Source: Capronia americana (taxonomy: Eukaryota > Ascomycota > Eurotiomycetes > Chaetothyriales > Herpotrichiellaceae). From it: a stretch of 64,000 nucleotides of DNA. The notes below the pieces were generated by a model that saw only the letters and a program-made list of their open reading frames with translations, did no database searches and was not told where the DNA came from. Position numbers and translations under genes: made by a program. The stretch lies in the NCBI GenBank assembly GCA_016110215.1, contig JADWQD010000005.1, positions 1,302,001-1,366,000 of the forward strand. The letters run 5' to 3'. Below are positions 51,301 to 64,000 of the stretch, piece after piece. Within the stretch, counting starts at the first letter, position 1; each line of letters begins with the position of its first letter.

Positions 51301-54300
51301 ACCTCTCGAATGCTTCTTCTTCCAAAAAAGCCTTGCCGAGTTTGTCGACAAGACGATGTGCATCTGCTCGGGAAGTTCCCATCTGCAGTGAGAGAAAGTC
51401 GCTCACGGCTCCTCGCGCGCCAATCAACGAGATCGGATCAAGTTCTATTAGCTCGTCAAAGACCACAGTGGCCGCCGCAGAGTCTAGCAACGCTTGTGAC
51501 TTTACCATTTGAAGAGCTGTGGTCAGCTCCACCGCGTATCTCGCCAGCAGTTCATGCGTATCTTGACACATAGGTATGTCAAGCCGCAAGACAGTAGTTC
51601 CGACGCCTGCCAGGCTGCTCTGACTTGCCTGCGAGTTCAGCTGGTCTTCATCCAGGAATTCCAGGTCGGCAGGGTCGTTTGCAATGCTTGTTGCCATGCC
51701 TCGATGGGCAACATTCAATGCAAATTCAAGTACACCGCAATACTCCTCATCGAAGTTGCGATTGCCACACCGAGATAACTGAGCGTGGGTGGCGACGACG
51801 CAAGCACATATACGCTTGGCCATTTCTCGACAGTAGACAATATTCTTCTGGCTGAAGATAAAATCACTCACGATGCGACGGGTTTCAGACAGTACTGAGG
51901 GTGGCTTGACTTCGGACTCGTAATGGCCACAGCGCGCAAATACCGCAGAAGAGACAGTTGAAGCAACAGCTACGATCTCTACGATATCGTTGCCAATGTT
52001 CGAGCTTCTTTCTGCAGATATAGCTTTCCAAGACAGAAGGAATTCTCTCGACCGGGTTGTCAGAAAGTCTGTAACCGCTCGAAACAGGCGGGCTCTTATG
52101 GACATGTCAAGTTGGCGGGGCCCGGTGTTGCCGGGGTCGGCAGCCCTGGGACTAGGGGAGGGGATTCCTAGGAGATACTGTATGAAGTCGATGTTGCTTG
52201 TCGCCATAGTTGCCGCTTTGAAGGAAGAGTGTGCCGGACTCCAGTCGTCAATCGCGATCATTGGATCCAAGAAGCCGCAAATAGAGCTAAGCAAGCAGTA
52301 TAAGAGCTCCGGCCGTACGTGGGAGACGATGTGTGCATTGTGAAGTCGATCGAGATTCGCAGCTGTGACAAGTCAGTATCTCGGTTAGATGGCAACGGTA
52401 TGGTACATACGCAAAGTCCAACGGAGAGTTAGCCAGCCGATGACCTTCAAGCAGAGGGCCTCAAAGTGCCTCTCGCTGTCGAGAAACTTGGATCCTAGTA
52501 CAGTTGTCATCATGACCAGAGACGTATCTGTCAGACTGCTCGGACCATTGCTGCCACCACCAAAGAGGGTGCCATCAAGCAGATTTGCGGTCATCGCTGT
52601 GTCCAACACCCCGCTCTTAAGGAGTACAGTGAGCACATGGCACGAGACCCTAGTGGTTGGGACAACAGCCATCGCTCTTCGCGCTGCGTCCCAGACCTGA
52701 AGCCAGATATCGGACGCTTGCGAAGAACGATGTGATTCTTGCGCAAACCTTGAAAAGATCAAGAAGACCCATGTCTGAATGGCGGGGTCTTCATTGTTGA
52801 GGTCTGGCAACAACTTGTCCAGTAGTCGGGTCCATTCCTGCTCACGGGCGCCAGGTTGCTCAAAAAGAAACAAGACAATCTGCAGAGCGGCCAGCTTTTC
52901 TTGCCCCGTCCCTACTACTGCGAGCTCAATAACTTCCTCTAAGTGATTTTGGACTTTCCGTCGTTTACGTGGAGTGTCTTCAAAGTCTCTATTCGCGCTC
53001 GACGGCCGTCCTTTGCGACTTAGCCCGACGATGAGGCTTGAAATGATTTCCAAGGTCAACCAGCAACTTAACGCCCGTGGTGAATCTCGAGGAGGCTTGA
53101 ATTGACTGATTTGGAGAGGTGTGGTTTCTGAGGCGAACAACGGTTGCATGTCGTCGAAGTGTAACATGTCCTTCTTCCCATAGTCAGACATCAGGGTTGT
53201 CAAAAGGGATTCTAGGACGTCCGCATCGATCTGGGTCCAGGGGCCAGGCGGTGCAAGGAAGAGATATCGGCATGTAAATAGGGTGATGAGCATCTGTTCT
53301 CGCAGGGTACCAGACCGGCTAGGCCATAATCGGCGCATGACGGGAATGAGGTCGCACAGTAAGGTCTGAGTGAAATCCACATTTTGGCCCAGAGAGACAA
53401 GCATAACGTTGTTTAGAGTCTCGAACGCATCCTCTTGACCTGTCCCCGCAACATTTAAGTATTCTCGGATCCTCTCTGCGATCGCTGGGCCCCGGGCCAT
53501 GACGCGGGCGTTCGCTACAGAAGTCAAGCTCTTCAAGGCAGCGACGATCTCTTCGGCGAGCGTGGCCTTTTCCTTACCAATGCTCCTGCTGCTTATTTGG
53601 CTGGGCCGTATAGACAAAGACCGATCATTCCTCGATGCCATACTGGTGTTTCTACTACTCGGGATATCATCTTCAACCACATCGTGCTCGAGGACAGACG
53701 ACAGGCACTCCAGGGCAAAGTCCACATATGCTTGCCATTGCTTCGGACGCATATGTTCCCCATGTGGTGGGTAATTGAGGAGCATCCGGAAACTTTTGAT
53801 GTAATCATTCTTCAGAGGCTCACACAATGAACCATCCGTCAACGGAAGAGTGTCAACAATATGGTCCAGGATCGAGAGGGCTGTCTTGAACCTGAGCTTG
53901 GGCGTCCCTACCTCCAAAGTCAAGCGAAAGGCAGCGGCTGTGACTTGCAAGCGAGAAGCAGCAAGGCTCCTGGTTCTTTCGGCAGTGGTCGACCGAAGAA
54001 ATACCGGCTTCTCCTTGGACACAATCCGGTAGAGGAGCTCGAAGATCTTGTGAAATACATCATCGTTGAGCGCGTCACTATACCGCAAAGGTCAGTATGC
54101 ACGGGAAACCAAGTTAGAGCTGACCATATTCTCACACGTCCGGAGCATTCCCTCGCTCTCCCAGAAGTCGTTTGAGATCTAGAGCACTCGCGTTAACCAA
54201 GCACAAATTCCGAGAGTCTGCCTTACCATCGAGACCCCCGTTTCTCAGGGCTATTGTGCCGCCCTCTAGCTTAGCTATGTGAGATTGTGAGCGGGTGACG

Positions 54301-54360
54301 CTGAGGTTTGGAGAGGCACGAATCCATACAAATCGCCGCCGCAATGCTAGCCTCCGCCAT
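45354..54360 (-). CDS. TEL1: Serine/threonine kinase Tel1 (ATM ortholog)
   Basis: Tel1/ATM is the phosphatidylinositol-3-kinase-like kinase that responds to DNA double-strand breaks through Mre11-Rad50-Xrs2/Nbs1 and maintains telomeres. I model six exons on the minus strand: 54360-54330, 54274-54227, 54178-54136, 54077-52411, 52362-47910 and 47865-45354, in frame throughout, giving 2917 aa, normal for fungal Tel1. The three tiny 5' exons rebuild a TAN-like motif (ISKLEGGTIALRNGGLDDLKRLL) near the N-terminus. A long HEAT-repeat solenoid and the FAT domain follow. The kinase domain (about residues 2540-2860) has LLKGGNDDLRQD, GLGDRHGHNILLD and HIDLGVAFE, then the ATM-type block PFRLTRDLVDGMG. 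The FATC end is [25 protein letters not shown] split here at its core. The last acceptor is a NAGNAG, so 2918 aa is also possible. It is divergent from NUP192. Confidence 0.95.
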
Positions 54361-54688
54361 CTTCGCCGTCAATGACACGGTGTGTTTTGCCCAGCCGAAG
54401 ACTCATGATACATGAATACAGTGTCGTCCCTAATGCCTGAAGAAATAACCCAGCATCGATAGAGCAACCAAGCAGAGAAGTGAAGAAAAGGTGAGGGAAA
54501 CTGAGGCGACGATACTGAGGCTAGCCTAACCGTTTTCGGAAGCCGCGATTTCATTCGATTTGGCAAATTGCGACCGCAGCCAAAGTTTTGGAGAGACCAG
54601 AACGGCTTTTATTGTTGGGGACGTCCAAGAGCAGTTTCGTCGCGTGTCCTTGACCTCTTGCCGGGTTGTCATCGGTGACAATTCTACC
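54361..54688. promoter_or_regulatory. Divergent promoter region between TEL1 and NUP192
   Basis: Only 328 bp separate the two start codons, so both promoters and 5' leaders lie here or overlap. I see no clear TATA box. Confidence 0.6.
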
Positions 54689-57600
54689 ATGGAAAGTCTC
54701 GAGCGCCTCCAGGGGCTGCACGCTGATCTCGTCGCGTTCAGCGAGACGCGTTTCGCCAACATCGATCGCTTGTGGCAGGAGCTGGAAGGGAGCCTCCAAG
54801 ATTTCAGGCAGTTGCTGGCCAAGTCCACTGCAGCTGCCAGCGATCGCGATGCCTACAACAATGGTCTGGCCCCTGTCCTTTCTCCAGAAGACTCTCATTC
54901 TAATCTTAGAGCGCAGGAAAAATTAGTGTTGCCGACCAGGAATTCGCCATCAACGACGAATTCAAGCATATCAGCCGCGCCATTGCGACGACCTTAGACC
55001 TGGACGAGATCGAGGCTGGCCGGCTGGTTATCCAAAGTCAGCAAGATCTGACCCTGAGCCAGGACTCTCTGGTCATGGATGTGGTCAGCAAGTTCCACAA
55101 CCGCAGAGATCTGTTGCTTCAATGCCTACGAATTACCCTGCAGCAGTCACTTACGCTGGAGCCCGATAACGAACTTAGAAGAGTCTTTGAGACCACCATT
55201 GGAACTGTTTTGGATATCGACAAAGGTGTTTCGGGCAACGGATCAGTCTTCACAAGGAAATGCCTGAGCACACTGGAAGAGATCGAGAGGTTCCAAGCCA
55301 AGGTTGCAGACGCACTGCAGAGCAAGGCCGTGCTTGGAGGGCCTCGAGGCGCCGAATTTTACGCCACTCTTGAGTTCCAGCGAGACAGCCTGTTCAAACA
55401 ACACGAGGCACTAGCTTGTGTTCTGGCGTATTTGTTCCAGGGTGACTTCGCGAATCAAGAAGATCTTCGAAAGCTTCACGCTGTGCTCCCACGCTGGAAA
55501 AGCCTCGACTTCAATCTGGTCCACTATCTACCTGCTTTCTCGGCAGCCTTCCGCCAGTTCGGCTCATCGGGAAGTCATATATCTCAAGAAAGCACAGCAT
55601 CGCTCAACGCCTTGTTCGCGCCGCTGCCACAAGATGCTTCTTCGATCTCCATCAGGCCACTACAAGCATTGTTAAGCCTGTGGTGGACCGCAGAGTACAG
55701 CGGTCAATTCCGGGACTCGATCGATCAGGATCCGGGCGCGGGAACACGAGCGGACGCAGTCAAGGCGGCATTGAAAGAGGATGCATTGGAATTCATGCTC
55801 GCGATTAGTACAAGCACCAATTTGGACGTGTGGCGGCATCCAGCCAGGCAAGAACTTGTAACCTTGCTTCTGAGCGACACGAATCGATTTTCTCTCAACG
55901 AGGCTGAGCAAACGTCCTCGTATTTCCGCTTGCAATTCATGGAATGCCTAGAGAATTTCATTGAAGCTTTCATTTCCAACATGCCCGATTCGATCCGGAA
56001 ACTGCGGACCGAAGAAGATGACCAGAGATTGAACCTATTGACAGCCATGCAGGAGGGTCTACCGTCCACCCATCAGGGCACCAACCCCAGCAAACTCCAT
56101 CTCGAGTGCTTTCTCATTCTTATCTCATTCGCCTTTGAGGGAAGACCTGAGGCTGCAGAGCTGTGGTGGGAAGATCCGGACAGCAACCTTTATGGCTTTT
56201 TGCAGTGGGCATCCCGAAGACAGACTGTGCCACGTGTGAGCGCGTTCTGCGAGCTTCTGTGCTCCATCTCAGAAGGTCGCGACTGTGCAGAGGCAGCACA
56301 CAAGTTCTTACTGGATGACTCGTCGCAAGCTACGACCAGAGGCAGACGTATCCCGTCAATGAACTACCAGCAAATCTTCGCCGAGCTTGAATTGTATTCA
56401 CAGAAGGTTCATGAACGACCTGCCACATCGCAGTTACCACACACACACAAAGTCCTCCCCACCGACATGAACGAACTGGAGAGTCCAGTGATGCTGTCTT
56501 GCTATCTCCGCTTACTGGCGCACCTCTGTCGCCAACCCAGCGGCACCCGCCAGCACATTCTCGCGACTGTCACACCGACATTCCCGCAGGCTCTATTACT
56601 TCTTAGCTCAGGACCTGTTCCGAGTTATCTGAGAGCGAGTGTGTTCTCGACCTTGGATGCTCTGCTCACAGACAAGAGTGCGCAAACTGCTGCGATAATG
56701 TGGCAGATTCTCGACCACTGGGCAGCGAACAGTCACGACAGAGCACGCCCAGCAGCTGCCGCCGCAGCTTCGCGACCCAAGCCGACTCTGCTCAACTTGC
56801 AGAACACCCTCAACTCGATAGCGTCCTCCTTCGACCAGTATGACGCATGCGTCGCCTTCCTTCGCGACTTGATTGTTACGCTCCCGTCTACTGGCCTGGG
56901 TCCCGATCTGCTTCCTTTTCCAAAAGATCTGGGCTCAGACTACAGAAGCCCAGGGATTGGCCCGTACATTGATTTTGTCTGCGGTCAAGTTTTTGCCAAG
57001 CGCATCCCCGAAGTTGCGGATGAGCTGCAGCGGTTGATCGGGTCGTTCCATTGCCTCGAATTCATGGCTACCGGACTTGAAGGTGTCAACGAAGATTATG
57101 TGGCGATGCTGGATCGCGTCACTTCCACCCATGATGCGTTGCAGGAGATGCCGGACGCATTATCGTACGCTCAGCGCAGTCCCTTTGCCAGGCTCATGCA
57201 ATGGCTCCTCAGCAGCGACGTGAATAAACTGTTGCTGGAATGCTTGCGGGTATCCGGCGATTCTGTCGATGCTGCGCTTCCAGACTCGCCCTTGCTGCTC
57301 ACTTTGCAACGATCAATCGACATCATCAACCGAGTGCTCGATCTTCAGCCCACTTATTTCGACATAGTGAGGCCTCTGGTCCAATCCCAAATGCCTCAGG
57401 ACGGGCTGCCAACCCGTTCCAATATTGATTCTCTGGAAGAGGCGCTCGCTGCACACCCCGAGCTTGTGCTTAACCTTTGCCAATTCGCTGCTACTGGACA
57501 CTCCGAGCTGTCACTTCGGGCACTTGCGTTGCTTCAAAAGCTTTCTAGCTCAGCGAAGCTCAACAACCACTTTCTGACGACGGAAGATGTCCGTGGCCGA

Positions 57601-59840
57601 ACAAGAAGAGTTGTCGATATGCTGGGTCCAGATCCGGCTTTCGAGCTGCAATCTATTGCCAGGAACTTATACTCCCGTTTACAGTTTGATGTCCGTGAGC
57701 TCGAGCAAGGATTTGAGTCGGTCAGCTACCTTCTCAAAGATGGGATCCTGGCTTTCTTCAACGCTTGCCTTGAAACGCAGCCAGACCTGCCCAACATTGC
57801 TCATCTCCTGATAGGCTTCAACAGATTAGGCGAGCGGCTGGCCATCTCAGATTCGGTGGATGCGGGAGTGTCAGTCTTCAACTCGATTGCTCTTCTCGTC
57901 CAAAGCTACCCAGATGATGAGGATGGTATAATGGCTTCCTGGTTGATTCACATGAAGGCGGCTGCTTTCCGAGTCTTGAGGCATCTGTGGTCGTCTCCAT
58001 TGTCGAGCAGCGTCGTCGTCGGGCAACTGCGGAGGCTTCAGTTCTTGCAGTCTTTATGTCTGATCCAGCCTATCGTCAACCAGCAGACACTGTGGGACGC
58101 AAACAGTCTCTTGCAACAAGAATTCTGGTACACCACCTCAGCCGAAGCCCTAGCCGAGTTCCTTGCTTTTCGAGGGTCCCTGTACAATTACATTGCCACA
58201 GAGATAAGAGCATCCTCACAAGACGGGCTGTCGACAAATCTGCGACAGATCCTGTCCACGCTTCAGGGTAAGACCAGCGACGTGGATGGCACTATCATTA
58301 TCAACCCGGACATATTTGCGCTTCTCGACTTTCTCGACCTCGATCTATCAGCGAATTTTGAAGTTGAACCTCAATACTATGTGGGCATAGACTTCAAAGT
58401 CTACCTAACCGATGCCACGGAAAGTCAGCCAAGTGTCTACGATGTCAAGATGATCCGCGAATATCTCAATGCCTATCGGGCTTCGATCATGCAGAAGCAG
58501 GCACCGGCAACAAGCAGCCAGAAAATCGACGAACAGGACCTGATCGACGAAGCCGATCTTTTGATTGCCACAATCGAGGCTCGAAACAGGTCTGAGGTCG
58601 TGCACAAGGCGAGAAGCGATGCCTTGCATGAATACGCGGAGATGGTCATTGCTGTCGTGGAATGCTGCCCCATGGACCCAACCGTGAAGGTGCAGTTCAT
58701 CCTGCACATGATCCAGGTCATGCTCCCCAAACTTGACGTGTTCATCGTGGACGAGAGAGCCGATATGATTGAACTGGCCCGAGCAGCCGATGCATTGCTT
58801 TTCGCGGTTTCCCAAACGGCCCTGACGGCCACCCATCTGGACAACCTCGTCACAGAGAAATTGTTTCAACTCTTCCGTGCTTCCATCGAAGGCATCGCGG
58901 CCGCCAACTCACGTACAGCCTTGAGGACAATTTTCTACAGCATCTGCTCGCAATACCTTGCGCGCATCACCTCGTCGAATGCCGCGTCGGACGTGAACGT
59001 CAAAGCCCGACATAACAGCATGGACTGTATTCGATCGGCTAGCCAGCGTCTTGTACAAATCATGTGCGATGATGCCGAGGACGGAGTCGACGAATGCCGA
59101 CTTAATGCCCTCGCCCTTCTCGCCCTGCTCACGTCTCTGGCTAGGATGGAAGAATCCAACTTGATCCTCAATTCGCTTGTCAAGGCCAACATGCTGGAGA
59201 TTGTGATTGATCCATTGAAGCATGTCGCACTGGAGTTTCAAGATTCGGAACCGCTTTGTAAGTGCAGAATGCATATCTGGCTCTATAATCGCCAGTTAAG
59301 TGCTAACAAATCAACTCAGACCGAGGCTCCCTACTCTCGACTTTCGAAGCGCGCATGCTCCTCCTCCTCCAGATCTCACGAACACGCGATGGCGCAGGAG
59401 CGCTCCTTGACGCAGGAATTGTACAAGCTGCTCGGGACTCCCAACTATTTCGAGCAGACCCAGACCTAGGCATCTCACTGCCTTTCTCCGGCGACAACAA
59501 CAACTCCCCCTATGTTGCTGACTCCGCCACTTCCGCGCTACACACATATTACGTCCTTCTCTCCTCCACCCTTCGAGTCCTTCTATCGACATTTCTCTCG
59601 CGCGGTGCACAAAACGAACAGATTCAGTTCCGCGCTCGGACATTCCTGATTGACTACAGACCCAACATGGTGGGCGTGTTCAAGAAATTTGCAGGTGTCA
59701 ATGGCAAAGTCGATGAGAAAATTAGACCTCTTATTGCCGAGAGCATGAGGTGTTATACCGCGTTGATTACTTTGTCCGGATTCGTGGACTTTGAAGATCA
59801 GGCGGCATTGGAAGAGACAAGTTTCAATGGGTTTTCATGA
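54689..59840 (+). CDS. NUP192: Nucleoporin Nup192 (Nup205 family)
   Basis: Nup192 is a large alpha-helical scaffold protein of the nuclear pore inner ring that binds Nic96 and Nup53. Three exons (54689-54863, 54917-59257, 59320-59840) with 53- and 62-nt introns give 1678 aa, the expected size. The N-terminus MESLERLQGLHADLVAF and the block FHNRRDLLLQCLRI start the solenoid. Family-like features are the LQSLCLIQPIVNQQ region (about residue 1110), the conserved YNRQ-containing 3' area being intronic rather than coding, and the C-terminal exon with FEARMLLLLQISRTRDGA and LFRADPDLGI, which is typical of the family. The 5' donor (GTCTGG) is weak but the branch CTAAT and acceptor CAG are good, and the join keeps frame. 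Confidence 0.92.
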
Positions 59841-61413
59841 ACGGGACGATAGATGGAACCAGCCGGAACACAAAATAAAGCATAGCGTGAATGTTGAATG
59901 AAGCAGATCTCAACGTGACTAGTGGCTACGCATCCGGCGAATGTTTGACATTATCCAGCATCGGCATCTTTCCAACAATTATCTGGTGCGTACCGCCCAA
60001 GAGTAGCGCCTCGCTTGAACCCACCATGCAATGGTCTGTCTAACGTAAGTCCACTCCTGCCAATTCCGGATCCATCCAGTCAGTGTAATCCAGTTCATCC
60101 CATTCCATTCCAGTCGCCACAGGTACAGATCCAGTGCAAACCTCGTGCTGCCGGCCTCAAAACGAAATGAATCGCCCCTTCGACTTCCTCTTATTTCGAC
60201 GGCAGCCGCGTTCGTGCCCGTTTGACTCTGAATCTAGCAAGAAGGAATATCCACGGCTACGAGTTCTGACTGGACACACGGCAATACACGGAGTCTGAGG
60301 CCCGTTTGGGATTCTCGAACGTCAGGAGTAGGAGTAACGAGGAGGGATAGCATCCTCTACTCTCATTGACGTACACGTCTCAGTTAGGTGCGGCTCGGTA
60401 GTACAACGAATGCATGGACTGGACTGGACTGGAGTTCGAATGGTTAGCAAGCCATTAGCTTCCCGGTCACTAACACGCCACTTATAAGCGCTCAGTTGGA
60501 TTCACTCATCTGAGTCACCCCTTGGCGGAGGCCGCAGGCGCACACACAACACTGTCTGCAATGCGACCTCCATATTCATAGTCCTTCATACATGCATGTT
60601 ATCAGTTCCAACTGGTTATGAGCACCTTTTTGTCTTCTTTGAAGTGGCCTGATAGTCTTCTGTATCAATTCTTGCCAAGATGGCAGACTCCAGGATGGAG
60701 CAACCCAAACCAGGACAGCAACTGGAGGGTCAAACCAATATCGTCTCTTGGACACGTACCTTCGAGCGGATCGCACGAGGTAACGGTGCTCACGATGGTC
60801 TGGTCCGGATAGTCCGCCACGCTAGGGAGTGAATATGCCATGCAATGACGATGAGGAAGGGGGTACGTCCTCTGCTAACGGTGGTAGGGATACTGCGTTG
60901 GGGGGATACAATCAGCAACATCGGTAACGATATAGGGTGATGAACAGGCGGCGGTCGGATCGGCTCGCGATGGTGGCAGCAACAGCGATGGCGATGGCAA
61001 CGGCGCGAATATAAAATCGGTCTTAGATACATGAGTACCCTGTGAGCTGGAGTTAGTGACGCGATAGGACGGGCTGGCGACAGCAACTTCGAACTGGCTG
61101 GCGCTGGACAGAAAGGCCGTGACTCCCGCACACGCCGTGTCCTGATGTTAGTGAAGCGATGGGGAGGGGTCGGCGACAGCGAGATCGGATATCACCACAC
61201 TGGACAACGAAAAACAGGCCGTTTCGGCTCATGCACACAGCCGATTAATTTCGGGGTCGCCCCCCTTCACCTCTATTCACAAAAAGAAAGGGAAACACGC
61301 CCGTCAAAACGCACTCTTTATGCCATCTCTTTGATGGCGCCGCGCCAGCGCGACACAACACACCCGCCAACCACACAAACCACGCCCACAACCACCACAA
61401 CACGCCGCGGATC
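59841..61413. other. Intergenic region
   Basis: About 1.57 kb between the NUP192 stop (+) and the stop of the right-edge gene (-). A short TGGAC repeat occurs at 60415-60432. No gene seen. Confidence 0.45.
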
Positions 61414-64000
61414 TCAAATCCCGGCCATGTTGGCCACAGCACCCTTCCTGCTGTCGACCTCGGCGGCGACTCTCCGCCCCAGGTCCCGCGCAGCCACCCG
61501 GGTAGCTTCAGGAGCGCGAAGCATCCTGAGCACCTCGGGTAAGGCGTAGACATGTCCTAAGATGACCTTATCGGTCAAACAAAGGACACGGGGGGAGAGC
61601 GCCGCAACGAGGGCCGACCACAACTCCAGCGCACGGGCGAAGCGGTTGTTGTCCGCGTTGTTGAACTTGACCGTCGCCGCGTTGCGGAGGACGAGCTGCC
61701 GTTGTGTCTGGCAGTCGTAGAAGAAGTCGACAACCGGGGCACGCCCGGACTCCTTCCAGTTGCAAGCGAACTGCTCGACTAGACCCCGGTCTAGTCTTCC
61801 CATCTTGCCGGAGTGCAAGAGGAAACTGTTGGTCGAGGTGACCAGGATGCCCTCAATTTGGCCCAACACGTAAGCTTGGAAAGCCGGATCAAGTGACACA
61901 ATAGGACGAGGCGAAGAAGCAGTAGTTGGCCGAGGGGAGGGAGCCGTAGTTCCTGCCATCCATCTGTCAATCTTCTCCTCTGCTGGGACTTGAGACTACT
62001 TCACGTTAGCACGATGAAGTGACTGACACGTGAGAAGAAAAACTTACCATGAATGGGTTCTTCAACAAAGTGCCAAGCTTTCCGAGGCTGATCTTCCGTG
62101 TGTGCTGCTTAGTTGGCGTTTCTCCGGTGGTCCCATCTTCATTGACGCCTTTAGAGCTGCTAGCCTTGCGCATGAGGTTCTTGAACGGAGTGAAAACATT
62201 GGCTGTCGGGTTGAGGGTCGAAGCTTTGGGGCTGATGGTCGAGAAGTGTGGCTTCTGGCTTGGTGGTGGCAGGGAAAAGATCAGGTTGCCTTGTTGCAGG
62301 GTCGAAACAGGAGAGCGGTTCGGATTTGGGGTGCTCGGAGCGCTGGAGAATGGATTCCCATTTTGAATGCTCGAGTATGTAATGCCACTGTGCGGGAGAG
62401 TTAACTTCGACTTGCTCACGAGCCACTGAGACACTTACGAAAGCGGAGGCTGTGCTTGCATGGGCGAGGTTGGGGCATTCTGCTGATTCGCGAAAGGATT
62501 GGCGTCCATTACACTGGAGTAGGTGAGCGCTCTGAGAAGTTGTCAGCAGTTCATCTTCAAGTTAGAGTAGAAGAACTTACGAGAGTGGTGGCTGTAAAGT
62601 CTTCGCGGGGTCTGCTGCCTGATCGCCAAAAGTGTCTTCCAACTCGTTGTAGACTGGGAAGAACTGGTGCTTGTCAGGGATCTCCTTCCGCTGAAGTGCG
62701 TGTGTTGTCAGAGCCTGGAGGTTGTGCTTGAGGTCTGCTGCAGTGTTGGCTCGGGTGATCATAGCAGGATCGCTAGGATGAGGTTGGAAGGCGTTGGGAA
62801 ATCCTGGATGAGCTGACAACGAGCGAGCGATCCCAGGCGGACTCAGTGGCAGTGGCTTGTTGCGGTCCATTCTTGTCATTCTCGACATTCTCGACGCGAT
62901 GGTTCTAGGAAAAAATGGCCGAGGGTCAACGGTGCCGTCAAGTCCTAGAGAATAAGATGGTTGTTCTTGCTGAGCAGGCTGAGTGTTGTCGCTTGTGTGA
63001 TAGCTTGGCGGTGCTGTTGAAGGTGTGACCGCAGACTGAGAAAGATTTGAAGATTCTCGCTTGGATTGTTTTGCAGTCTGGCTGGAAGTGGCTTCGGTGC
63101 GAAAGAAATTCCGCATGATCTCCATCCAGCTGTGACGTGAAGAGTCACGTTTCTGCCACACCGGCGTAAGGCTGCGACGAACAACTGATTTTTTCTTCTC
63201 GTCGACATGTACCTCGTCGTCCAGGGCAGTAACAGGCGGCGACGACAATCTCTTGCGGGCTTTCTGATTGAGGATGACACCATCGAGTATTCGAACTTGG
63301 CGATTGTCCGCACGAATTCTCTTGCTGTGCTCTGAGTTGTCCCCAGCTGGACGGCGCACAAAAGGTCTGAGGCTGTCCGAAAGCTTGCGTGGTCTCTCAA
63401 CTGACTTGTCGCACTCGACAGAACCCTGTCCGTCCTCTTTCCCTGAGACCTGTACAGGCTCAGAAGCAACCCGGCTGGGGCGGATGTTGGAATCACGGTT
63501 GATGTGACTTCGGGGCGTCATTTCAGGAGTGAAGATACGAAGTGGGCTGGATGTGATACGCGGCAGAGGCGAGCTGTTGAGAAGCATTTCATGAATCTTG
63601 CTGACCGGACTGCCCTGGGAGCCGACCTGTTGGAAAATGACTGTTTCGCCTTGCCCCCCTCGCAAGGCAGGGCTGGGCCCATGCTCTTCCGAACGTTTGT
63701 TGGGAGAGAGCATTTCAAAGGTGATCAAGAGTGACGGGTCAATGTCTGCATCAAGAAGCAAGGGATCGACCTCAGTGAGCTCTTGTTGTGAAGAACCTTC
63801 GGAAGACTGTTGCACGGTGTCCGAATCCCTAACCGTGCTAGGCCTCTGATATCCTTCTTGCCTCGATGTTGGAGAACCGCGGCTCGAGGACAGCAAGGTT
63901 CTGGTTCGTTGATGGCAGTATGTTGTGGCTGGGAGTCGATATAATGTCTCTTCTTCCGACTGTTGCTGCCTTACGGTGTGGGTGGTTGGTGCAGATGCAA
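61414..64000 (-). CDS. Large hypothetical NPF-motif protein, 5' end cut by the window
   Basis: The 3' part of a gene whose start is beyond the right edge: the frame is open without ATG to 64000. Exons are (64000)-62581, 62531-62439, 62387-62048 and 61995-61414, with introns of 49, 51 and 52 nt that keep frame. The first exon is Ser/Pro/Arg-rich and probably disordered, with EIMRNFFRTEA and KKKSVVRRSLTPVW as notable patches. The next two small exons each begin with a copy of the pattern PLS-[AG]-[LI]-TYSS..-NPF (DANPFANQ and NGNPFSSA), and KNPFM follows, so three NPF tripeptides occur within about 150 residues; NPF binds EH domains of endocytic proteins. The last 160 residues form a compact helical domain (DPAFQAYVLGQIEGIL, FACNWKESGRAPVVDFFYDC, TDKVILGHVYALPEVLRML). 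I do not recognise the family. Confidence 0.75.

Overview
The window is nuclear DNA of a filamentous ascomycete (Pezizomycotina). Protein-coding genes are split by short GT...AG introns (about 41-250 nt), often with CTAAC/CTGAC-like branch sites. Several families are typical of filamentous ascomycetes: a DUF3129/Gas1/Egh16H secreted protein, F-box-like proteins, a Clr5-like protein and an isopenicillin-N acyltransferase-like enzyme. I saw no bacterial genes, CRISPR array, intact transposon or convincing tRNA. The exact genus cannot be read from the sequence.

Left part (1-18 kb), accessory in character. A divergent pair encodes a penicillin acyltransferase-like NTN hydrolase (-) and a YqjM-type Old Yellow Enzyme (+). 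Then come a secreted DUF3129 protein and a multiply frameshifted pseudogene of a fungal multi-pass membrane protein. Two long gene-poor stretches rich in GTAC-containing microsatellites follow, separated by one small low-complexity gene. A six-exon von Willebrand A-domain gene with P/Q/G-rich tails ends this part.

Middle (19.7-34 kb). The cullin neddylation factor DCN1 is followed by four same-strand, intronless, divergent F-box-like paralogs and a fifth same-strand gene with a Clr5-like N-terminus and three coding tandem repeats. A perfect 28-bp inverted repeat with a 13-nt spacer lies between the first two paralogs. A neddylation factor beside a family of possible SCF substrate receptors is the most interesting local arrangement.

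Right part (35-64 kb), conserved housekeeping genes, often in divergent pairs: an unrecognised 261-aa protein, GEP4 (phosphatidylglycerophosphatase) | SMD3, an IRC6/AAGAB-like protein, MIP1 (mitochondrial DNA polymerase) | DUF4604 protein, TEL1 (ATM kinase) | NUP192 (inner-ring nucleoporin). The 3' part of a large NPF-motif protein runs off the right edge. For multi-exon genes I rebuilt the splicing by reading frame, splice consensus and family fit; these models are inferences without transcript support.
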